From an uncultured Prevotellaceae bacterium (GTDB lineage: Bacteria; Bacteroidota; Bacteroidia; Bacteroidales; Bacteroidaceae), in NCBI GenBank assembly GCA_900318915.1, contig ONMI01000014.1, positions 1 through 64,000 of the forward strand: a DNA stretch of 64,000 nt, given 5' to 3'. Below, piece after piece: positions 23,796 to 33,894 of the stretch. The translations under genes were made by a program, and so were the position numbers. Within the stretch, counting starts at the first letter, position 1. Each line of letters starts with the position of its first letter. The notes beneath the pieces are model-generated. The model was not told where the DNA came from, made no database searches, and worked only from the letters and a program-made list of their open reading frames with translations.

Positions 23796-25766
23796 ATGGC
23801 TTATATGAAACTTGCTGGTATAGAAATGAAAAAAAATCTTGTCGACCGACTTTTCAACTGGTACTTCACAAAGGACGCCTTTCCTTATTGGGTGATCCTT
23901 TTCATTGATGTGCTGATATGCTATTTCGCCGGATTCGTTGTCTACTGGTATTACTATATGAATACCCTCGACTATGTATGGCTTGTGTCGAAGGGCGTTT
24001 TCGTGTACATGATCCCGGCCGTAATCGGCTTCAGGGTCTTCAAGACCTATTCGGGCGTTATACGCTATTCCTCCTTCGTCGACCTGCAGCGTGTGGCCAT
24101 GGCCATGCTGGTGGGACTCGTCGTGGCACTGGTGATACACTATCCGATGAACTTCCTGAATGTGGAGTTCCAAGAGGCGTTCAACACGCGTCTGTTTGCA
24201 CCAATACGCGGACGGCATATCTTCCTGATGTACGGCATAGCCGTCATCCTGATGTGGTTCTGGAGGGTGCTGGCCAAGTCGGTTTATGACCTGGCCTACG
24301 ACAACGACAAAGGCATGCGTACGCTCATCTACGGCGTGAAAGACGGTGGGGTGGGCCTGGCCAAGAATATCCGCAACCAGAAAAAATCGAAATTCCTGGT
24401 CAAGGGATTCCTTTCACACGACAGTACTTTCCACAACAAGATTCTTCTTGGACTGCATGTTTATAATGTGGACGAGAACCTGGGCGACATCCTCGACGAC
24501 TTGCACATCAATGCCGTGCTGGTGTCGCCGCTGCAGCATGAGTCGTTCAGAAAAGACGAAGGACTGCAGAACCTCCTCTTGGAAAAGGGATTGAAAATAT
24601 ATATAAGTCCTGACACAAAGGAGTGGGACGGCAATGTGGATGAAACACTCAACAACCTGCGCAAGGTGAATATTGAGGACCTGCTGCCGCGCGACAAGAT
24701 AGAGCTGAACATGGACTCCGTGGCCGAAATGCTCAGCGGCCGCCGCATCCTCGTCACCGGCTCTGCTGGCTCAATAGGCAATGAGCTGCTCAAGCAGATC
24801 TGCTCGTTCTATCCCGGCAAGCTGATGCTCATCGACTCGGCCGAGACGCCGCAGCACGATGTGCGCCTGATGATGAAGAACGACTGGCCGCAGATAGAGT
24901 GCACCACCATCGTGGGCTCCATCGTCAACCAGAAGCGCATGGAGCATATCTTCAAGACTTTCCGGCCGGAATATGTGTTCCACGCCGCAGCCTACAAGCA
25001 TGTGCCCATGATGGAGGACAACCCCAGCGTGAGCATCTTGAACAATGTGCTGGGCACCAAGGTAATAGCCGACCTGAGCGTGAAATATGGCGTGAGAAAG
25101 TTTGTGATGCTCAGCACCGACAAGGCCGTGAACCCCACCAATGTGATGGGTTGCTCGAAGCGCATCTGCGAGATTTATGTGCAGAGCCTCGACAAGGCCA
25201 TCAAGGAGGGAAAGGTAGAAGGCCGCACCTGCTTTGTGACCACCCGCTTCGGCAATGTGCTGGGCTCCAACGGCTCGGTGATACCGCTCTTCAAACAGCA
25301 GATAGAGGCAGGTGGACCGGTCACTGTGACGCACCCCAACATCATACGCTACTTCATGCTCATACCCGAGGCCTGCAAACTGGTGCTCGAGGCGGGCACG
25401 CAGGGCAAGGGCGGCGAGATATTCATCTTCGACATGGGAAAGCCGGTGCGCATAGCCGACCTGGCCAAGAAGATGATTCAGCTGAGCGGGGCCAAGGACG
25501 TGAAGATAGAATACTCGGGGCTGCGGCCGGGCGAGAAACTCTTCGAGGAACTGCTGGCCAACGAGGAGAACACGCTGCCTTCCTTCCATGAGAAGATACG
25601 CATTGCCAAGGTGAGAGACTATGACTATGCGGAGGCTTCCGCTGCTGTCGACCAACTTATTGAAGTGGCTGAAACCTATGATGATATGAAAATTGTGGAG
25701 AAGATGAAGCAGATTGTGCCCGAGTTCGTTTCCAACAACTCTATCTACTCCTCACTCGACAAATGA
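23796..25766 (+). CDS. Membrane NDP-sugar 4,6-dehydratase/epimerase (PglF/CapD/FlaA1 type)
   Basis: The 656-residue protein has four predicted membrane helices in the first 160 residues, a CoA-binding-like domain at about 170-270 and an extended SDR catalytic domain from about 315. The dinucleotide motif is RILVTGSAGSIGNELLKQI. The active-site region reads MLSTDKAVNPTNVMGCSKRI, in which Met/Lys replaces the classical Tyr, as is usual for this 4,6-dehydratase group. The enzyme makes a UDP-keto-deoxy sugar for capsule, O-antigen or glycoprotein glycans. The translation start is uncertain among three ATGs (23796, 23805, 23826), all before the first helix. A nucleotidyltransferase-type gene follows at a distance of one base. 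Confidence 0.9.
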   Translation: MAYMKLAGIEMKKNLVDRLFNWYFTKDAFPYWVILFIDVLICYFAGFVVYWYYYMNTLDYVWLVSKGVFVYMIPAVIGFRVFKTYSGVIRYSSFVDLQRVAMAMLVGLVVALVIHYPMNFLNVEFQEAFNTRLFAPIRGRHIFLMYGIAVILMWFWRVLAKSVYDLAYDNDKGMRTLIYGVKDGGVGLAKNIRNQKKSKFLVKGFLSHDSTFHNKILLGLHVYNVDENLGDILDDLHINAVLVSPLQHESFRKDEGLQNLLLEKGLKIYISPDTKEWDGNVDETLNNLRKVNIEDLLPRDKIELNMDSVAEMLSGRRILVTGSAGSIGNELLKQICSFYPGKLMLIDSAETPQHDVRLMMKNDWPQIECTTIVGSIVNQKRMEHIFKTFRPEYVFHAAAYKHVPMMEDNPSVSILNNVLGTKVIADLSVKYGVRKFVMLSTDKAVNPTNVMGCSKRICEIYVQSLDKAIKEGKVEGRTCFVTTRFGNVLGSNGSVIPLFKQQIEAGGPVTVTHPNIIRYFMLIPEACKLVLEAGTQGKGGEIFIFDMGKPVRIADLAKKMIQLSGAKDVKIEYSGLRPGEKLFEELLANEENTLPSFHEKIRIAKVRDYDYAEASAAVDQLIEVAETYDDMKIVEKMKQIVPEFVSNNSIYSSLDK

Positions 25767-25767
25767 C

Positions 25768-26904
25768 ATGACAGATACTGAACGCTACATCGCTTTTCTT
25801 AAATACTCAATTGACGAACAGGCTCCCTATCCCGACTTCCTGGAGGAAATGGACTGGGACGGACTTGCCAAGTTCGGCGTTGAGCAGGCCGTCTTCGGTG
25901 TGCTTTATTACGGTTTGAACCGTATACCCCAGGAGGTGCCTCACCGTCCGCATCGGCGGAAGGTGGCCGAATGGGTGGGACTCTTCCGTGAACTGCAGAA
26001 GAAGAACGAGCAGGTGAACAAGGATGCGGCCAGGGTGACGAGTTTCTTTTACAGCAAGTTCGGCGTAAAGAGCTGTGTGCTGAAAGGACAGTCCAATACG
26101 GGCTATTATCCCGACCCCTTCATGCGCACACCGGGCGACATAGACCTCTGGACCGATCAGGACGAGGACACCATCATGCGTATAGCCCATTCAATCGATA
26201 AGGATTTCGATCTCGACTATCACCACATCGAAGTGTCGGGCTTGGTGCCCACCAGTCTGGAGATTCACCTCAAACCTTCGTTTATGGTGAATCCTTGGTA
26301 TGAGAAACGGCTCGACCGCTATTTCGAGCAGATGAAACCGTCGCAGTTTAAACAGTTCCTCGTCTTGCCGGGCGACAGGAAAATCTGTGTGGTGGACCGG
26401 GCGTTCAACCGCGTATTCCAGCTCACCCACCTGCAGCATCACTTCTTCGGCGAGGGGGTGGGCTTCCGGCAAATCATCGACTATTACTACCTGCTCCGTC
26501 AGGGATTTTCTGCTGAAGAGAAAGAAAATACTATGCAGACCCTGAAATACCTGCATATGACGCGGTTTGCCGCCGGCATGATGTGGGTGCTCCATGAGGT
26601 GCTGGGCCTCGACGAAAAGTACCTGCTCACCCAGCCCGATGAGAAGGTGGGCCGGCTCCTGTATTCGGAGGTGCTCAAGGCCGGCAACTTCGGTCATGCC
26701 GACAAGCGTTACAACTTTGGAGGCAAGTCGCGGTGGAACTATTTCTTTCTGGAGACCTGGCGCAATCTGCACTTTGTGCTCTATTTCCCCGCCGAGACGC
26801 TTTGGGGAAGACCGTTGGCCCGCATCATGTTTGCTGTGCACAAGAGAAAACTGCGCCGTAATTTGGAGAAATCATTGCGTTCCGATAAGGCTGCCACAAA
26901 GTAA
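25768..26904 (+). CDS. Nucleotidyltransferase family protein (NTP_transf_5-like)
   Basis: A 378-residue protein from ATG 25768, one base after the stop of the dehydratase gene; a longer frame from 25714 would overlap it and is unlikely. The nucleotidyltransferase core shows SCVLKGQSNTGYYPDP and then MRTPGDIDLWTDQDEDTIMR, where GDIDLW carries the metal-binding Asp pair. The rest is helical with HHFFGEGVGFRQIIDYYYLL, typical of the NTP_transf_5 group found in Bacteroidetes polysaccharide loci. Its reaction is unproven. Position and coupling argue for a role in surface glycan assembly together with the dehydratase. Confidence 0.85.
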   Translation: MTDTERYIAFLKYSIDEQAPYPDFLEEMDWDGLAKFGVEQAVFGVLYYGLNRIPQEVPHRPHRRKVAEWVGLFRELQKKNEQVNKDAARVTSFFYSKFGVKSCVLKGQSNTGYYPDPFMRTPGDIDLWTDQDEDTIMRIAHSIDKDFDLDYHHIEVSGLVPTSLEIHLKPSFMVNPWYEKRLDRYFEQMKPSQFKQFLVLPGDRKICVVDRAFNRVFQLTHLQHHFFGEGVGFRQIIDYYYLLRQGFSAEEKENTMQTLKYLHMTRFAAGMMWVLHEVLGLDEKYLLTQPDEKVGRLLYSEVLKAGNFGHADKRYNFGGKSRWNYFFLETWRNLHFVLYFPAETLWGRPLARIMFAVHKRKLRRNLEKSLRSDKAATK

Positions 26905-26932
26905 AAAGCATTTCTCAATTCTATATTCTATG

Positions 26933-26958
26933 GTGCACCTTTTTCGGTGCACTTTTTT
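26933..26958 (+). terminator. Rho-independent terminator of the dehydratase/nucleotidyltransferase pair
   Basis: GTGCACC (26933-26939) and GGTGCAC (26946-26952) form a stem with loop TTTTTC, followed by six T. It lies 29 bp after the stop. Confidence 0.85.
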
Positions 26959-26980
26959 GTTTTTCCTGTCAGTGAAAAGA

Positions 26981-27022
26981 AACTGCCCGGAGGTCTCCTT
27001 GCGAAGGGATCTCCGGGCAGTT
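26981..27022 (-). terminator. Rho-independent terminator of valS
   Basis: AACTGCCCGGAG (26981-26992) and CTCCGGGCAGTT (27011-27022) are exact reverse complements. In the minus direction a T-rich tract follows. It starts 25 bp after the valS stop. Confidence 0.85.
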
Positions 27023-27046
27023 ATAGTATTGGCAGGTGCCTGAGGC

Positions 27047-29755
27047 TTAGCCTTTCTTACGCAGTTCGGCAAGCGACTCCTCCAGGGCGGCTATCTTCTC
27101 GGTGGCGTCTTTTTCCTTCTTGCGCTCCAAGGCCACAACGGCTTCGGGAGCATGCGCCACGAACTTCTCATTTTGGAGCTTCTTCTGCACACCCGTCAGG
27201 AATCCTTTCAGATGCTGCAGCTGGGCCTCCTGTTTCTTGATTTCCTCGGCCACGTCAATCAAGTTGCCAAGCGGCACGGCAAACTCGTCGGTGCCCACCA
27301 TCCACTGGGCGGCATCGGCCGATTTCTCGTCCACCACCTCGAAGCCGCTTAGGAAGGCCATCTTCTTGATTACTTCGGTGTAGGGTTCATATTTGTGGGT
27401 GCTCACCACCTCAAGGGCGAGCGGCTCTTTCGGGCCGATGTTGCGCTGGTTGCGCACCGTGCGTACTCCCGACACCACCTGCTTCACCAGTTCCATGTCG
27501 GCCACCAGCTGCTGGTCGGCGTCGCTGGCAGCGCTTATCTTCAGGCTGTCGAGCATGATGCTGTCGCCCTCGGCGCGGTCGTAGAGATGCTGCCACAGCT
27601 CTTCAGTGATGAAGGGCATGAAAGGATGCAGCAACTTGAGCAGTGCCTCGAAGAAACGCAGCGTGGCATCGTAGGTGGCCTGGTCGAGCGGTGCGCCGAA
27701 AGCGGGCTTCACCAGTTCGAGATACCAACTCGAGAACTCGTCCCAGAACAGTTTGTAGGCGCACATCAGTGCGTCGGAGATGCGGTATTTGCGGAACTGC
27801 TCGTCCATCTCGGCAGCGGTCTGGCGCAGTTTGGCATCGAACCACTCCACGGCCAGACGGTTGCTTTCAGGCTGTGCAGCCTCTTCCACCTTCCATCCCT
27901 TCACCAGGCGGAAGGCGTTCCATATCTTGTTGTTGAAGTTGCGGCCTTGTTCGCAGAGCGCCTCATCGAAGAGAATATCGTTGCCGGCGGGGGCACAGAG
28001 CATCATGCCCATACGCACGCCATCGGCACCATACTTGTCAATCAGCTCGATGGGGTCGGGCGAGTTGCCCAGGCTCTTCGACATCTTGCGTCCCAGCTTG
28101 TCGCGCACGATGCCGGTGAAGTATACGTTCTTGAAGGGCATCTTGCCGGTATACTCGTAGCCGGCCATAATCATGCGGGCCACCCAGAAGAAGATGATAT
28201 CGGGGCCGGTCACCAGGTCGGAAGTGGGGTAGTAGTAGGCCAGTTCCTCGCTGTCGGGGTGGTTGATGCCGTCGAAGAGGCTGATGGGCCACAGCCAGGA
28301 AGAGAACCAGGTGTCGAGAGCATCTTCGTCCTGGCGCAGCTCGTCTTTGGTGAGATGCTCGTAGCCGGGCAGCTGACGGGCTTTGGCGAGAGCGTCGTCG
28401 GCGTTCAGCGCTACCACAAATTTCTCTTCCTCGCCCTCGGCAGTGGGAAGGAAATAGGCGGGTATGCGGTGTCCCCACCACAGCTGGCGCGAGATGCACC
28501 AGTCTTGTATGTTCTCCAGCCAGCTCTTGTAGGTGTTCTTGTATTTGGCGGGATGGAACTGTATCTCATCGTTCATCACGGGCGGCAGGGCGATGTCGGC
28601 AAAGTGCTTCATGCGCAGGAACCACTGCATGCACAGACGCGGCTCCACGGCGGTGTCGGCATTGCGCTCCGAGTAGCCCACTTTGTTCTCATAGTCCTCA
28701 ATCTTCTCCATCAGACCGGCTTCCTGCAGGTCGAGGCTTATCTGGCGGCGCACATCCATGCGGTCCATGCCCACGTAGAGGGGCGACTGGCTGCTCACTG
28801 TGCCGTCGGCATTGAATATGTCGATGCTCTCCAGGTTGTGCTTCTTGCCCAGCATATAGTCGTTGGGGTCGTGGCAGGGGGTCACCTTCAGACAGCCTGT
28901 ACCGAACTCAATCTCCACATAACGGTCCTCGATGACGGGGATGACGCGGTTCACCAAGGGCACAATCACCTGCTTGCCCTTGAGCCACTGGTTCTTGGGG
29001 TCTTTGGGATTGATGCACATGGCGGTGTCGCCCATGATGGTCTCAGGACGGGTGGTGGCCACTACGGCATAGCGGCGCCCTTGGGCGTCGCGGTGTACCA
29101 CTTCCTCTTCCGAGCCAGTCTCACCGCTCAGGTCGTCGTTGGCCACATAGTATTTCAGATAGTAGAGCTTGCTCTTCTCGTCGTGGTATATCACCTCTTC
29201 GTTGCTCAGGGCCGTCTGGGCTTTGGGGTCCCAGTTCACCATGCGCAGGCCGCGGTAGATAAGGCCCTTGTCGTACAGGTCTACAAAGACCTTGAGCACG
29301 CTCTCCGAGCGCTTCTCGTCCATGGTGAAGGCAGTGCGGTCCCAGTCGCAGCTGGCGCCCAGCCGGCGCAGCTGCTTCAGGATGATGCCGCCGTGCTCGT
29401 GGGTCCAGTCCCAGGCGTGGGCAAGGAACTGCTCGCGGGTGAGGTCGCGCTTCCTGATGCCTTCTTTGGCCAGCTTGCCCACCACCTTGGCTTCGGTGGC
29501 GATGGAGGCATGGTCGGTGCCGGGCACCCAGAGGGCGTTTTTGCCCTCCATGCGTGCACGCCGCACTAAGATGTCCTGTATGGTGTTGTTCAGCATGTGT
29601 CCCATGTGGAGCACACCCGTCACATTGGGGGGCGGAATCACGATGGTGTAGGGCTCGCGTCCGTCGGGTTTTGAACTGAACAGCTTGTTGTCAAGCCAGT
29701 ACTGGTACCATTTCGATTCCACGTCTTGTGGAACGTATTTGCTTGCTAATTCCAT
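27047..29755 (-). CDS. valS: Valine-tRNA ligase
   Basis: The 902-residue class I aminoacyl-tRNA synthetase charges tRNA-Val. The HIGH-type motif is [20 protein letters not shown] (about residues 40-60) and the KMSKS loop is [20 protein letters not shown] (about 560). The editing domain (about 200-350) shows [20 protein letters not shown] with the conserved threonine-rich pocket. The C-terminal arm is a coiled coil ([20 protein letters not shown] and following), as expected for ValRS. Length is within the family's range. The N-terminus [20 protein letters not shown] supports the start. It is 31 bp downstream of the sulfhydrylase gene and may be read from the same transcript. No T-box is seen. 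Confidence 0.97.
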   Translation of the reverse strand: MELASKYVPQDVESKWYQYWLDNKLFSSKPDGREPYTIVIPPPNVTGVLHMGHMLNNTIQDILVRRARMEGKNALWVPGTDHASIATEAKVVGKLAKEGIRKRDLTREQFLAHAWDWTHEHGGIILKQLRRLGASCDWDRTAFTMDEKRSESVLKVFVDLYDKGLIYRGLRMVNWDPKAQTALSNEEVIYHDEKSKLYYLKYYVANDDLSGETGSEEEVVHRDAQGRRYAVVATTRPETIMGDTAMCINPKDPKNQWLKGKQVIVPLVNRVIPVIEDRYVEIEFGTGCLKVTPCHDPNDYMLGKKHNLESIDIFNADGTVSSQSPLYVGMDRMDVRRQISLDLQEAGLMEKIEDYENKVGYSERNADTAVEPRLCMQWFLRMKHFADIALPPVMNDEIQFHPAKYKNTYKSWLENIQDWCISRQLWWGHRIPAYFLPTAEGEEEKFVVALNADDALAKARQLPGYEHLTKDELRQDEDALDTWFSSWLWPISLFDGINHPDSEELAYYYPTSDLVTGPDIIFFWVARMIMAGYEYTGKMPFKNVYFTGIVRDKLGRKMSKSLGNSPDPIELIDKYGADGVRMGMMLCAPAGNDILFDEALCEQGRNFNNKIWNAFRLVKGWKVEEAAQPESNRLAVEWFDAKLRQTAAEMDEQFRKYRISDALMCAYKLFWDEFSSWYLELVKPAFGAPLDQATYDATLRFFEALLKLLHPFMPFITEELWQHLYDRAEGDSIMLDSLKISAASDADQQLVADMELVKQVVSGVRTVRNQRNIGPKEPLALEVVSTHKYEPYTEVIKKMAFLSGFEVVDEKSADAAQWMVGTDEFAVPLGNLIDVAEEIKKQEAQLQHLKGFLTGVQKKLQNEKFVAHAPEAVVALERKKEKDATEKIAALEESLAELRKKG

Positions 29756-29786
29756 TTCGCTGATGAATATTTTGTTTTTATGTGTT

Positions 29787-31073
29787 CTATCCTATTTTGT
29801 CGAGGGCCTGGCGTATGTCGTCGAGTATGTCGTCTACGTCTTCTATACCCACCGACAGCCTGATGAGGTCGGGGGCCACGCCGGCCTCGCGCAGCTGCTC
29901 GTCGCTCAGCTGGCGGTGGGTGTGGCTGGCGGGATGGAGCACGCAGGTGCGTGCGTCGGCCACATGGGTCACGATGTTTATCATCTGCAGCGCGTCCATG
30001 AAACTCACGGCCGTGTCGCGGTCGCCTTTCAGTCCGAAGGCTATCACGCCGCACGAACCGTTGGGCAGATATTTGCGGCCCAGCTCGTAGTGGGCGTCGT
30101 CGGCCAGTCCGCAATAGCGCACCCATGCCACCCGCTCATCGTCGTGCAGGAACTGGGCCACCCGCTGGGCATTGGCGCAGTGCTGGGCCATGCGCAGGTG
30201 CAGGGTCTGAAGGCCGATGTTCAGGAGAAACGAGTTCATGGGAGCGGGTATGCTGCCCAGGTCGCGCATCAGTTGGGCCACCAACTTGGTGGTGTAGCCT
30301 TTCTTGCCGAAGGCTTTCACATAGGTGATGCCGTGATACGACTCGTCGGGGGTGGTCAGACCAGGATATTTTTCGGCGTGCGCCATCCAGTCGAATTGGC
30401 CGCTGTCTACCACGGCGCCGCCCACCTGGGTGGCGAAACCGTCCATGTATTTGGTGGTGGAATGGGTCACGATGTCGGCGCCCCATTCGAAGGGCCGGCA
30501 GTTGATGGGGGTGGCGAAGGTGTTGTCCACGATGAGCGGCACACCGTTGCGGTGGGCTATCCTGGCGAATTTCTCTATGTCGAGCACGGCGCAGCCGGGG
30601 TTGGAGATGGTCTCGCCGAAGAGCACCTTTGTGTTGGGCCTGAACGCCTTCTCTATCTCCTCGTCATCGGCTTCGGGCGACACAAAAGTGCAGTCGATAC
30701 CGAGCTTTTTCAGTGTCACGCCGAAAAGATTGTAGGTGCCGCCGTAAATCTCGCTGCTGGCCACAATGTGGTCGCCGGCCTCGCAGATGTTGAACACTGC
30801 GTAGAAGTTGGCCGCCTGGCCGCTGGAGGTGAGTACGCATCCCACACCGCCTTCCAGGGCGGCTATCTTGGCTGCCACGGCATCGTTGGTGGGATTCTGC
30901 AGCCGTGTATAGAAATAGCCGTCTTTCTTCAGGTCGAAGAGTTGGGCCATCTCGTCGGAGTCGTCATACTTGAAGGTGGTGCTTTGGATGATGGGCGGCT
31001 CGATGGGCTCGCCGTTGCCGGCCTTGTAGCCGGCATGTACGCAGCGTGAGGCTATACGCAGTTTCTTTTCCAT
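29787..31073 (-). CDS. metY: O-acetylhomoserine sulfhydrylase (PLP enzyme)
   Basis: The 428-residue protein is a Cys/Met-metabolism PLP enzyme of the O-acetylhomoserine aminocarboxypropyltransferase type. The PLP lysine sits in [20 protein letters not shown] (about residue 208). Other markers are [20 protein letters not shown] and the [20 protein letters not shown] cofactor-site segment, plus [12 protein letters not shown]. Length and the aromatic N-terminal loop fit sulfhydrylases rather than cystathionine gamma-synthase (usually about 380-400). It makes homocysteine from O-acetylhomoserine and sulfide. Expression probably starts at the -7 element at 31191-31198 and passes through a structured leader of about 115 nt, described separately. 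Confidence 0.88.
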   Translation of the reverse strand: MEKKLRIASRCVHAGYKAGNGEPIEPPIIQSTTFKYDDSDEMAQLFDLKKDGYFYTRLQNPTNDAVAAKIAALEGGVGCVLTSSGQAANFYAVFNICEAGDHIVASSEIYGGTYNLFGVTLKKLGIDCTFVSPEADDEEIEKAFRPNTKVLFGETISNPGCAVLDIEKFARIAHRNGVPLIVDNTFATPINCRPFEWGADIVTHSTTKYMDGFATQVGGAVVDSGQFDWMAHAEKYPGLTTPDESYHGITYVKAFGKKGYTTKLVAQLMRDLGSIPAPMNSFLLNIGLQTLHLRMAQHCANAQRVAQFLHDDERVAWVRYCGLADDAHYELGRKYLPNGSCGVIAFGLKGDRDTAVSFMDALQMINIVTHVADARTCVLHPASHTHRQLSDEQLREAGVAPDLIRLSVGIEDVDDILDDIRQALDKIG

Positions 31074-31198
31074 TTAGAGTGTTCTTTTTACCATGAATTA
31101 AGCAAAATGAGCAATACCAAACAGGCTTGGTCATTGCTCCTTCCGGACATAACCCATGAAGGGCAACGGGCGGGGGTGTCCAATTGGCTGCAAAGTTA
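31074..31198 (-). promoter_or_regulatory. Promoter and structured 5' leader of the sulfhydrylase gene
   Basis: The minus strand has TAACTTTG (31198-31191), a -7 element. The leader that follows contains a GGACA...TGTCC pairing, a small CCC/GGG stem and a strong terminal hairpin: a 12-bp stem with one bulged base between 31109-31120 and 31127-31139, loop of six, ending 35 bases before the start codon and followed by ATTTTGC. The layout is that of an attenuator or riboswitch, but I could not match it to the SAM-I or SAM-II consensus. The remaining gap up to 31417 has no gene. Confidence 0.45.
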
Positions 31199-31332
31199 CT
31201 GCTTTTTCTTTAATTAATGCTCGTTTGGTGGTGTAAATCGTTATTTTTATGCCTTATGCCTTTGCGGCTTGCCGCCTGCTGCTCGTCGGCAGCCGTATTT
31301 TGCCTCCCATTCGGAAAAAAATGCCGTCATTC

Positions 31333-31363
31333 TTTCTCTTCTCAATAAAAATGCGTAAGTTTG
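31333..31363 (+). promoter_or_regulatory. Promoter of mazG
   Basis: TAAGTTTG (31356-31363) with TTTC 19 bases upstream (31333-31336) fits the Bacteroidetes consensus with one mismatch. Confidence 0.5.
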
Positions 31364-31450
31364 CAGCATAGATGCGGTATCCGGCCCCGTAGACTTGTCT
31401 GACGACGGCCGGTTGGCATGAAAACCGCACTGAAAAAGAATTTCTACCCT

Positions 31451-32257
31451 ATGCATTCAAGAGAAGAGAAACTGGAGGCTTTCGGCCGGCTGCTCGATGT
31501 GCTCGACCGGCTGCGCAAGGAATGCCCCTGGGACCGCAAGCAGACCAATGAGAGCCTGCGCCCCAATACCATCGAAGAGGTGTTTGAACTTTGCGACGCC
31601 CTGATGAAGAATGACAAGAAGAACATCAGCAAGGAGCTTGGCGATGTGCTCATGCACGTCTGCTTCTATGCGCTGATAGGCAGTGAGACGGGCGATTTCG
31701 ATATCGCCGACGTGTGCAACATGCAGGCCGACAAGCTTATCTTCCGTCATCCGCATATCTACGGCAGCGTAAAGGCCGATACCGCCGACCAGGTGCTGCA
31801 GAATTGGGAACAGATCAAACTGAAAGAGAAAGACGGCAACCGCCGCGTGCTCTCCGGGGTGCCCGATGCGCTGCCCAGCCTCATCAAGGCCTACCGCATC
31901 CAGGACAAAGCCCGAAATGTGGGCTTCGACTGGGAAAAACCTGAGGAGGTGTGGGCAAAGGTGCACGAGGAGCTCGGCGAACTGGAGGCGGAGCTGCAGA
32001 AGGGCGACAAGGAAAATTCCACCCGCGAACTGGGCGACTTCCTGTTCAGTGTCATCAATGCCGCCCGGCTCTACCACCTCAATCCCGACAATGCGCTGGA
32101 GCATACCAACCAGAAGTTCATCAGGAGGTTCAACTATGTGGAGGAACACTCCATCCGTGTGGGCAAACCACTCACCGAGATGACCCTCCAGGAGATGGAC
32201 CACTTGTGGGACGAGGCAAAGGAACAGGAAAGGAAGACAGACGAGGAAAAACATTAA
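31451..32257 (+). CDS. mazG: Nucleoside triphosphate pyrophosphohydrolase MazG
   Basis: The 268-residue protein contains two tandem MazG domains. The first (about residues 15-110) has ECPWDRKQTNESLRPNTIEE and the metal-binding EEVFELCDALMKND...ELGDVLMHV helices. The second (about 150-245) repeats the pattern with VWAKVHEELGELEAELQKGD and TRELGDFLFSVINAARL. MazG converts NTPs and dNTPs to monophosphates, cleaning non-canonical nucleotides and affecting alarmone levels. ATG 31451 (MHSREEKLEAFGRLLDV) gives the usual family start; the frame is open to 31418 but the extra 11 residues lack similarity. A lipoprotein gene and rnz follow at 13 and 3 bp, so this is a three-gene operon. Confidence 0.93.
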   Translation: MHSREEKLEAFGRLLDVLDRLRKECPWDRKQTNESLRPNTIEEVFELCDALMKNDKKNISKELGDVLMHVCFYALIGSETGDFDIADVCNMQADKLIFRHPHIYGSVKADTADQVLQNWEQIKLKEKDGNRRVLSGVPDALPSLIKAYRIQDKARNVGFDWEKPEEVWAKVHEELGELEAELQKGDKENSTRELGDFLFSVINAARLYHLNPDNALEHTNQKFIRRFNYVEEHSIRVGKPLTEMTLQEMDHLWDEAKEQERKTDEEKH

Positions 32258-32270
32258 AACATAAGATATT

Positions 32271-32831
32271 ATGAGAAAAAATCATGTTCTGACGCTGATG
32301 CTCTTGGTATCGTGCATCTCGCTCGGTTTCTTGAACTCCTGCAAGAAAGAAAGCGGAAAAAACCCGGAGATGAGAAGTCCTGTGCTGGTGGGAGAGCAGG
32401 ATAGCACTATGTATGGCACCTGCTATGCCGCTGCCATGCACTCCTTCACACTGCTCACCGCCAACGGCGACTCCATCTTCTTCACACGCGAAACCGTGGA
32501 TGAGGTGGGCGACCTCCAGGGCGGACTCTTCGAAGGCGACAAACTGGCTGTCGTGGGGCAGAAAGTCGACGGAGAGATGTTTGCCAGAAAAGTCATCAAC
32601 CTCAACTCACTGCTGGGCAAATGGACCAGCCTGGACCGCAACTTCGAGATAAAGGACGGCGGCGAGGTGGTATCGCAGGGCATGGCGGAGTCGAAACCTT
32701 ATACTGAGTGGAAGATTCTCAACGGACAACTGCTCCTCTCGGCCGACACGTTCGATATCGTGACGCTCGGACCCGACAGCCTCCTGCTGGAGAACAGCGT
32801 GGGTATCTTCGCTTACAAACGCCAGCAGTAA
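32271..32831 (+). CDS. Lipocalin-like lipoprotein
   Basis: A 186-residue protein with a lipoprotein signal peptide; the lipobox is LNSC with the modified Cys at about residue 24, followed by a charged linker. The N-terminal half contains short beta strands (TCYAAAMHSFTLLTANGDS, EGDKLAVVGQKVDGE). The C-terminal half starts LLGKWTSLDRNFEIKDGGEV and looks like a small lipocalin-like barrel domain common in Prevotella lipoproteins. It should be attached to the periplasmic side of a membrane. Function unknown. It sits between mazG and rnz without terminators. Confidence 0.75.
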   Translation: MRKNHVLTLMLLVSCISLGFLNSCKKESGKNPEMRSPVLVGEQDSTMYGTCYAAAMHSFTLLTANGDSIFFTRETVDEVGDLQGGLFEGDKLAVVGQKVDGEMFARKVINLNSLLGKWTSLDRNFEIKDGGEVVSQGMAESKPYTEWKILNGQLLLSADTFDIVTLGPDSLLLENSVGIFAYKRQQ

Positions 32832-32834
32832 CCG

Positions 32835-33764
32835 ATGCAGCCGTTTCTGGTCAGGGTGCTGGGGTGCGGAAGTGCAAAACCCACGCCGCGCCACAATGCC
32901 TCGTCGCAGATTGTGGAGCTGAGAAACAAAATCTTCATGATCGACTGTGGTGAGGGCACGCAGATATACCTCCACCGGGCCCGGTTCCGCTTGGGAAAAC
33001 TGGGCCATATCTTCATCTCCCACCTTCATGGCGACCATTGCTTCGGGCTTATCGGCCTGATCAGCTCTCTAGGACTCATGGGGCGTACCGCACCCCTCCA
33101 TGTGTATGCCCCCGAGGCGCTCGGACCGATGCTCCGGGCGCAAATCAACCTCTTCTGCGAGGGGCTGGGCTATGAAGTGTGTTTCCACGCTGTCGACACC
33201 ACACAGATGCAGGTGGTCTATGAGGACCGTAGCCTCACCGTGAAGACCATCCCCCTGCAGCACCGCATTCCCTGCTGCGGCTATCTCTTCACCGAAAAGG
33301 CCGGAGCACCCCACATCAGGCGCGATATGATCGACTTCTACCGTATCCCGCTCAGTCAGATATACAATATAAAAGGTGGTGCCGACTGGGTGACGCCCGA
33401 CGGACAGGTGGTGGAGAACCACCGGCTCGTGACCTCTCCCGACCCCGTGCGCTCCTATGCCTATTGTTCCGACACCAGCTACATGCCCCAGCTGCATGAA
33501 ATGGTGAAGGGGGTAGACCTGCTCTACCACGAGAGCACTTACGGAAGCGAGTTTGAACGCCTGGCCCGCTCCTACCACCACAGCACGGCGGCCCAGGCGG
33601 CCATGGTGGCACGCGACGCAGGGGCCGGCCAACTGATGCTGGGCCACTACAGCGCCCGCTACGACGACGAGACAGCGCTGCTCAATGAGGCCCGGGCCAT
33701 CTTCCCCAATACGATACTGGCCAATGAGGGTTTGGAAATACCGGTAGTCGTTAAAAAAGATTAA
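32835..33764 (+). CDS. rnz: Ribonuclease Z
   Basis: The 309-residue metallo-beta-lactamase-fold enzyme trims tRNA 3' ends. The zinc motif is HIFISHLHGDHCFGLIGLIS (HxHxDH at about residues 58-63). Other ligands are in DTSYMPQLHEMVKGVDLLYH (Asp) and in HHSTAAQAAMVARDAGAGQL MLGHYSARY-type segments (His). The N-terminus FLVRVLGCGSAKPTPRHNAS and the flexible-arm region (RDMIDFYRIPLSQI, about 160-175) are typical of the long-form bacterial enzyme. The start codon is three bases after the lipoprotein stop. A strong terminator follows. Confidence 0.95.
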   Translation: MQPFLVRVLGCGSAKPTPRHNASSQIVELRNKIFMIDCGEGTQIYLHRARFRLGKLGHIFISHLHGDHCFGLIGLISSLGLMGRTAPLHVYAPEALGPMLRAQINLFCEGLGYEVCFHAVDTTQMQVVYEDRSLTVKTIPLQHRIPCCGYLFTEKAGAPHIRRDMIDFYRIPLSQIYNIKGGADWVTPDGQVVENHRLVTSPDPVRSYAYCSDTSYMPQLHEMVKGVDLLYHESTYGSEFERLARSYHHSTAAQAAMVARDAGAGQLMLGHYSARYDDETALLNEARAIFPNTILANEGLEIPVVVKKD

Positions 33765-33784
33765 ATATGCTTTGCTTATACAAT

Positions 33785-33813
33785 AAAACGGTGAGAGGTC
33801 TCACCGTTTTTTT
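33785..33813 (+). terminator. Rho-independent terminator of the mazG-rnz operon
   Basis: AAAACGGTGAG (33785-33795) and CTCACCGTTTT (33800-33810), loop AGGT, followed by more T. It starts 20 bp after the rnz stop. Confidence 0.9.
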
Positions 33814-33894
33814 ATATATTTGCATCGAGTAGCTAATAATGGCAGGAGATTCCCTATGGGATTCTCCATAAATGCTATATAAAACAAGGTGCTT

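Noticed and set aside
27395..29569. 724-codon plus-strand frame opposite valS
   Set aside because: Antisense shadow of a certain gene; no motif.
31074..31198. SAM-I or SAM-II riboswitch before the sulfhydrylase
   Set aside because: The conserved cores of both classes as I know them are absent, so it is listed only as an unclassified structured leader.
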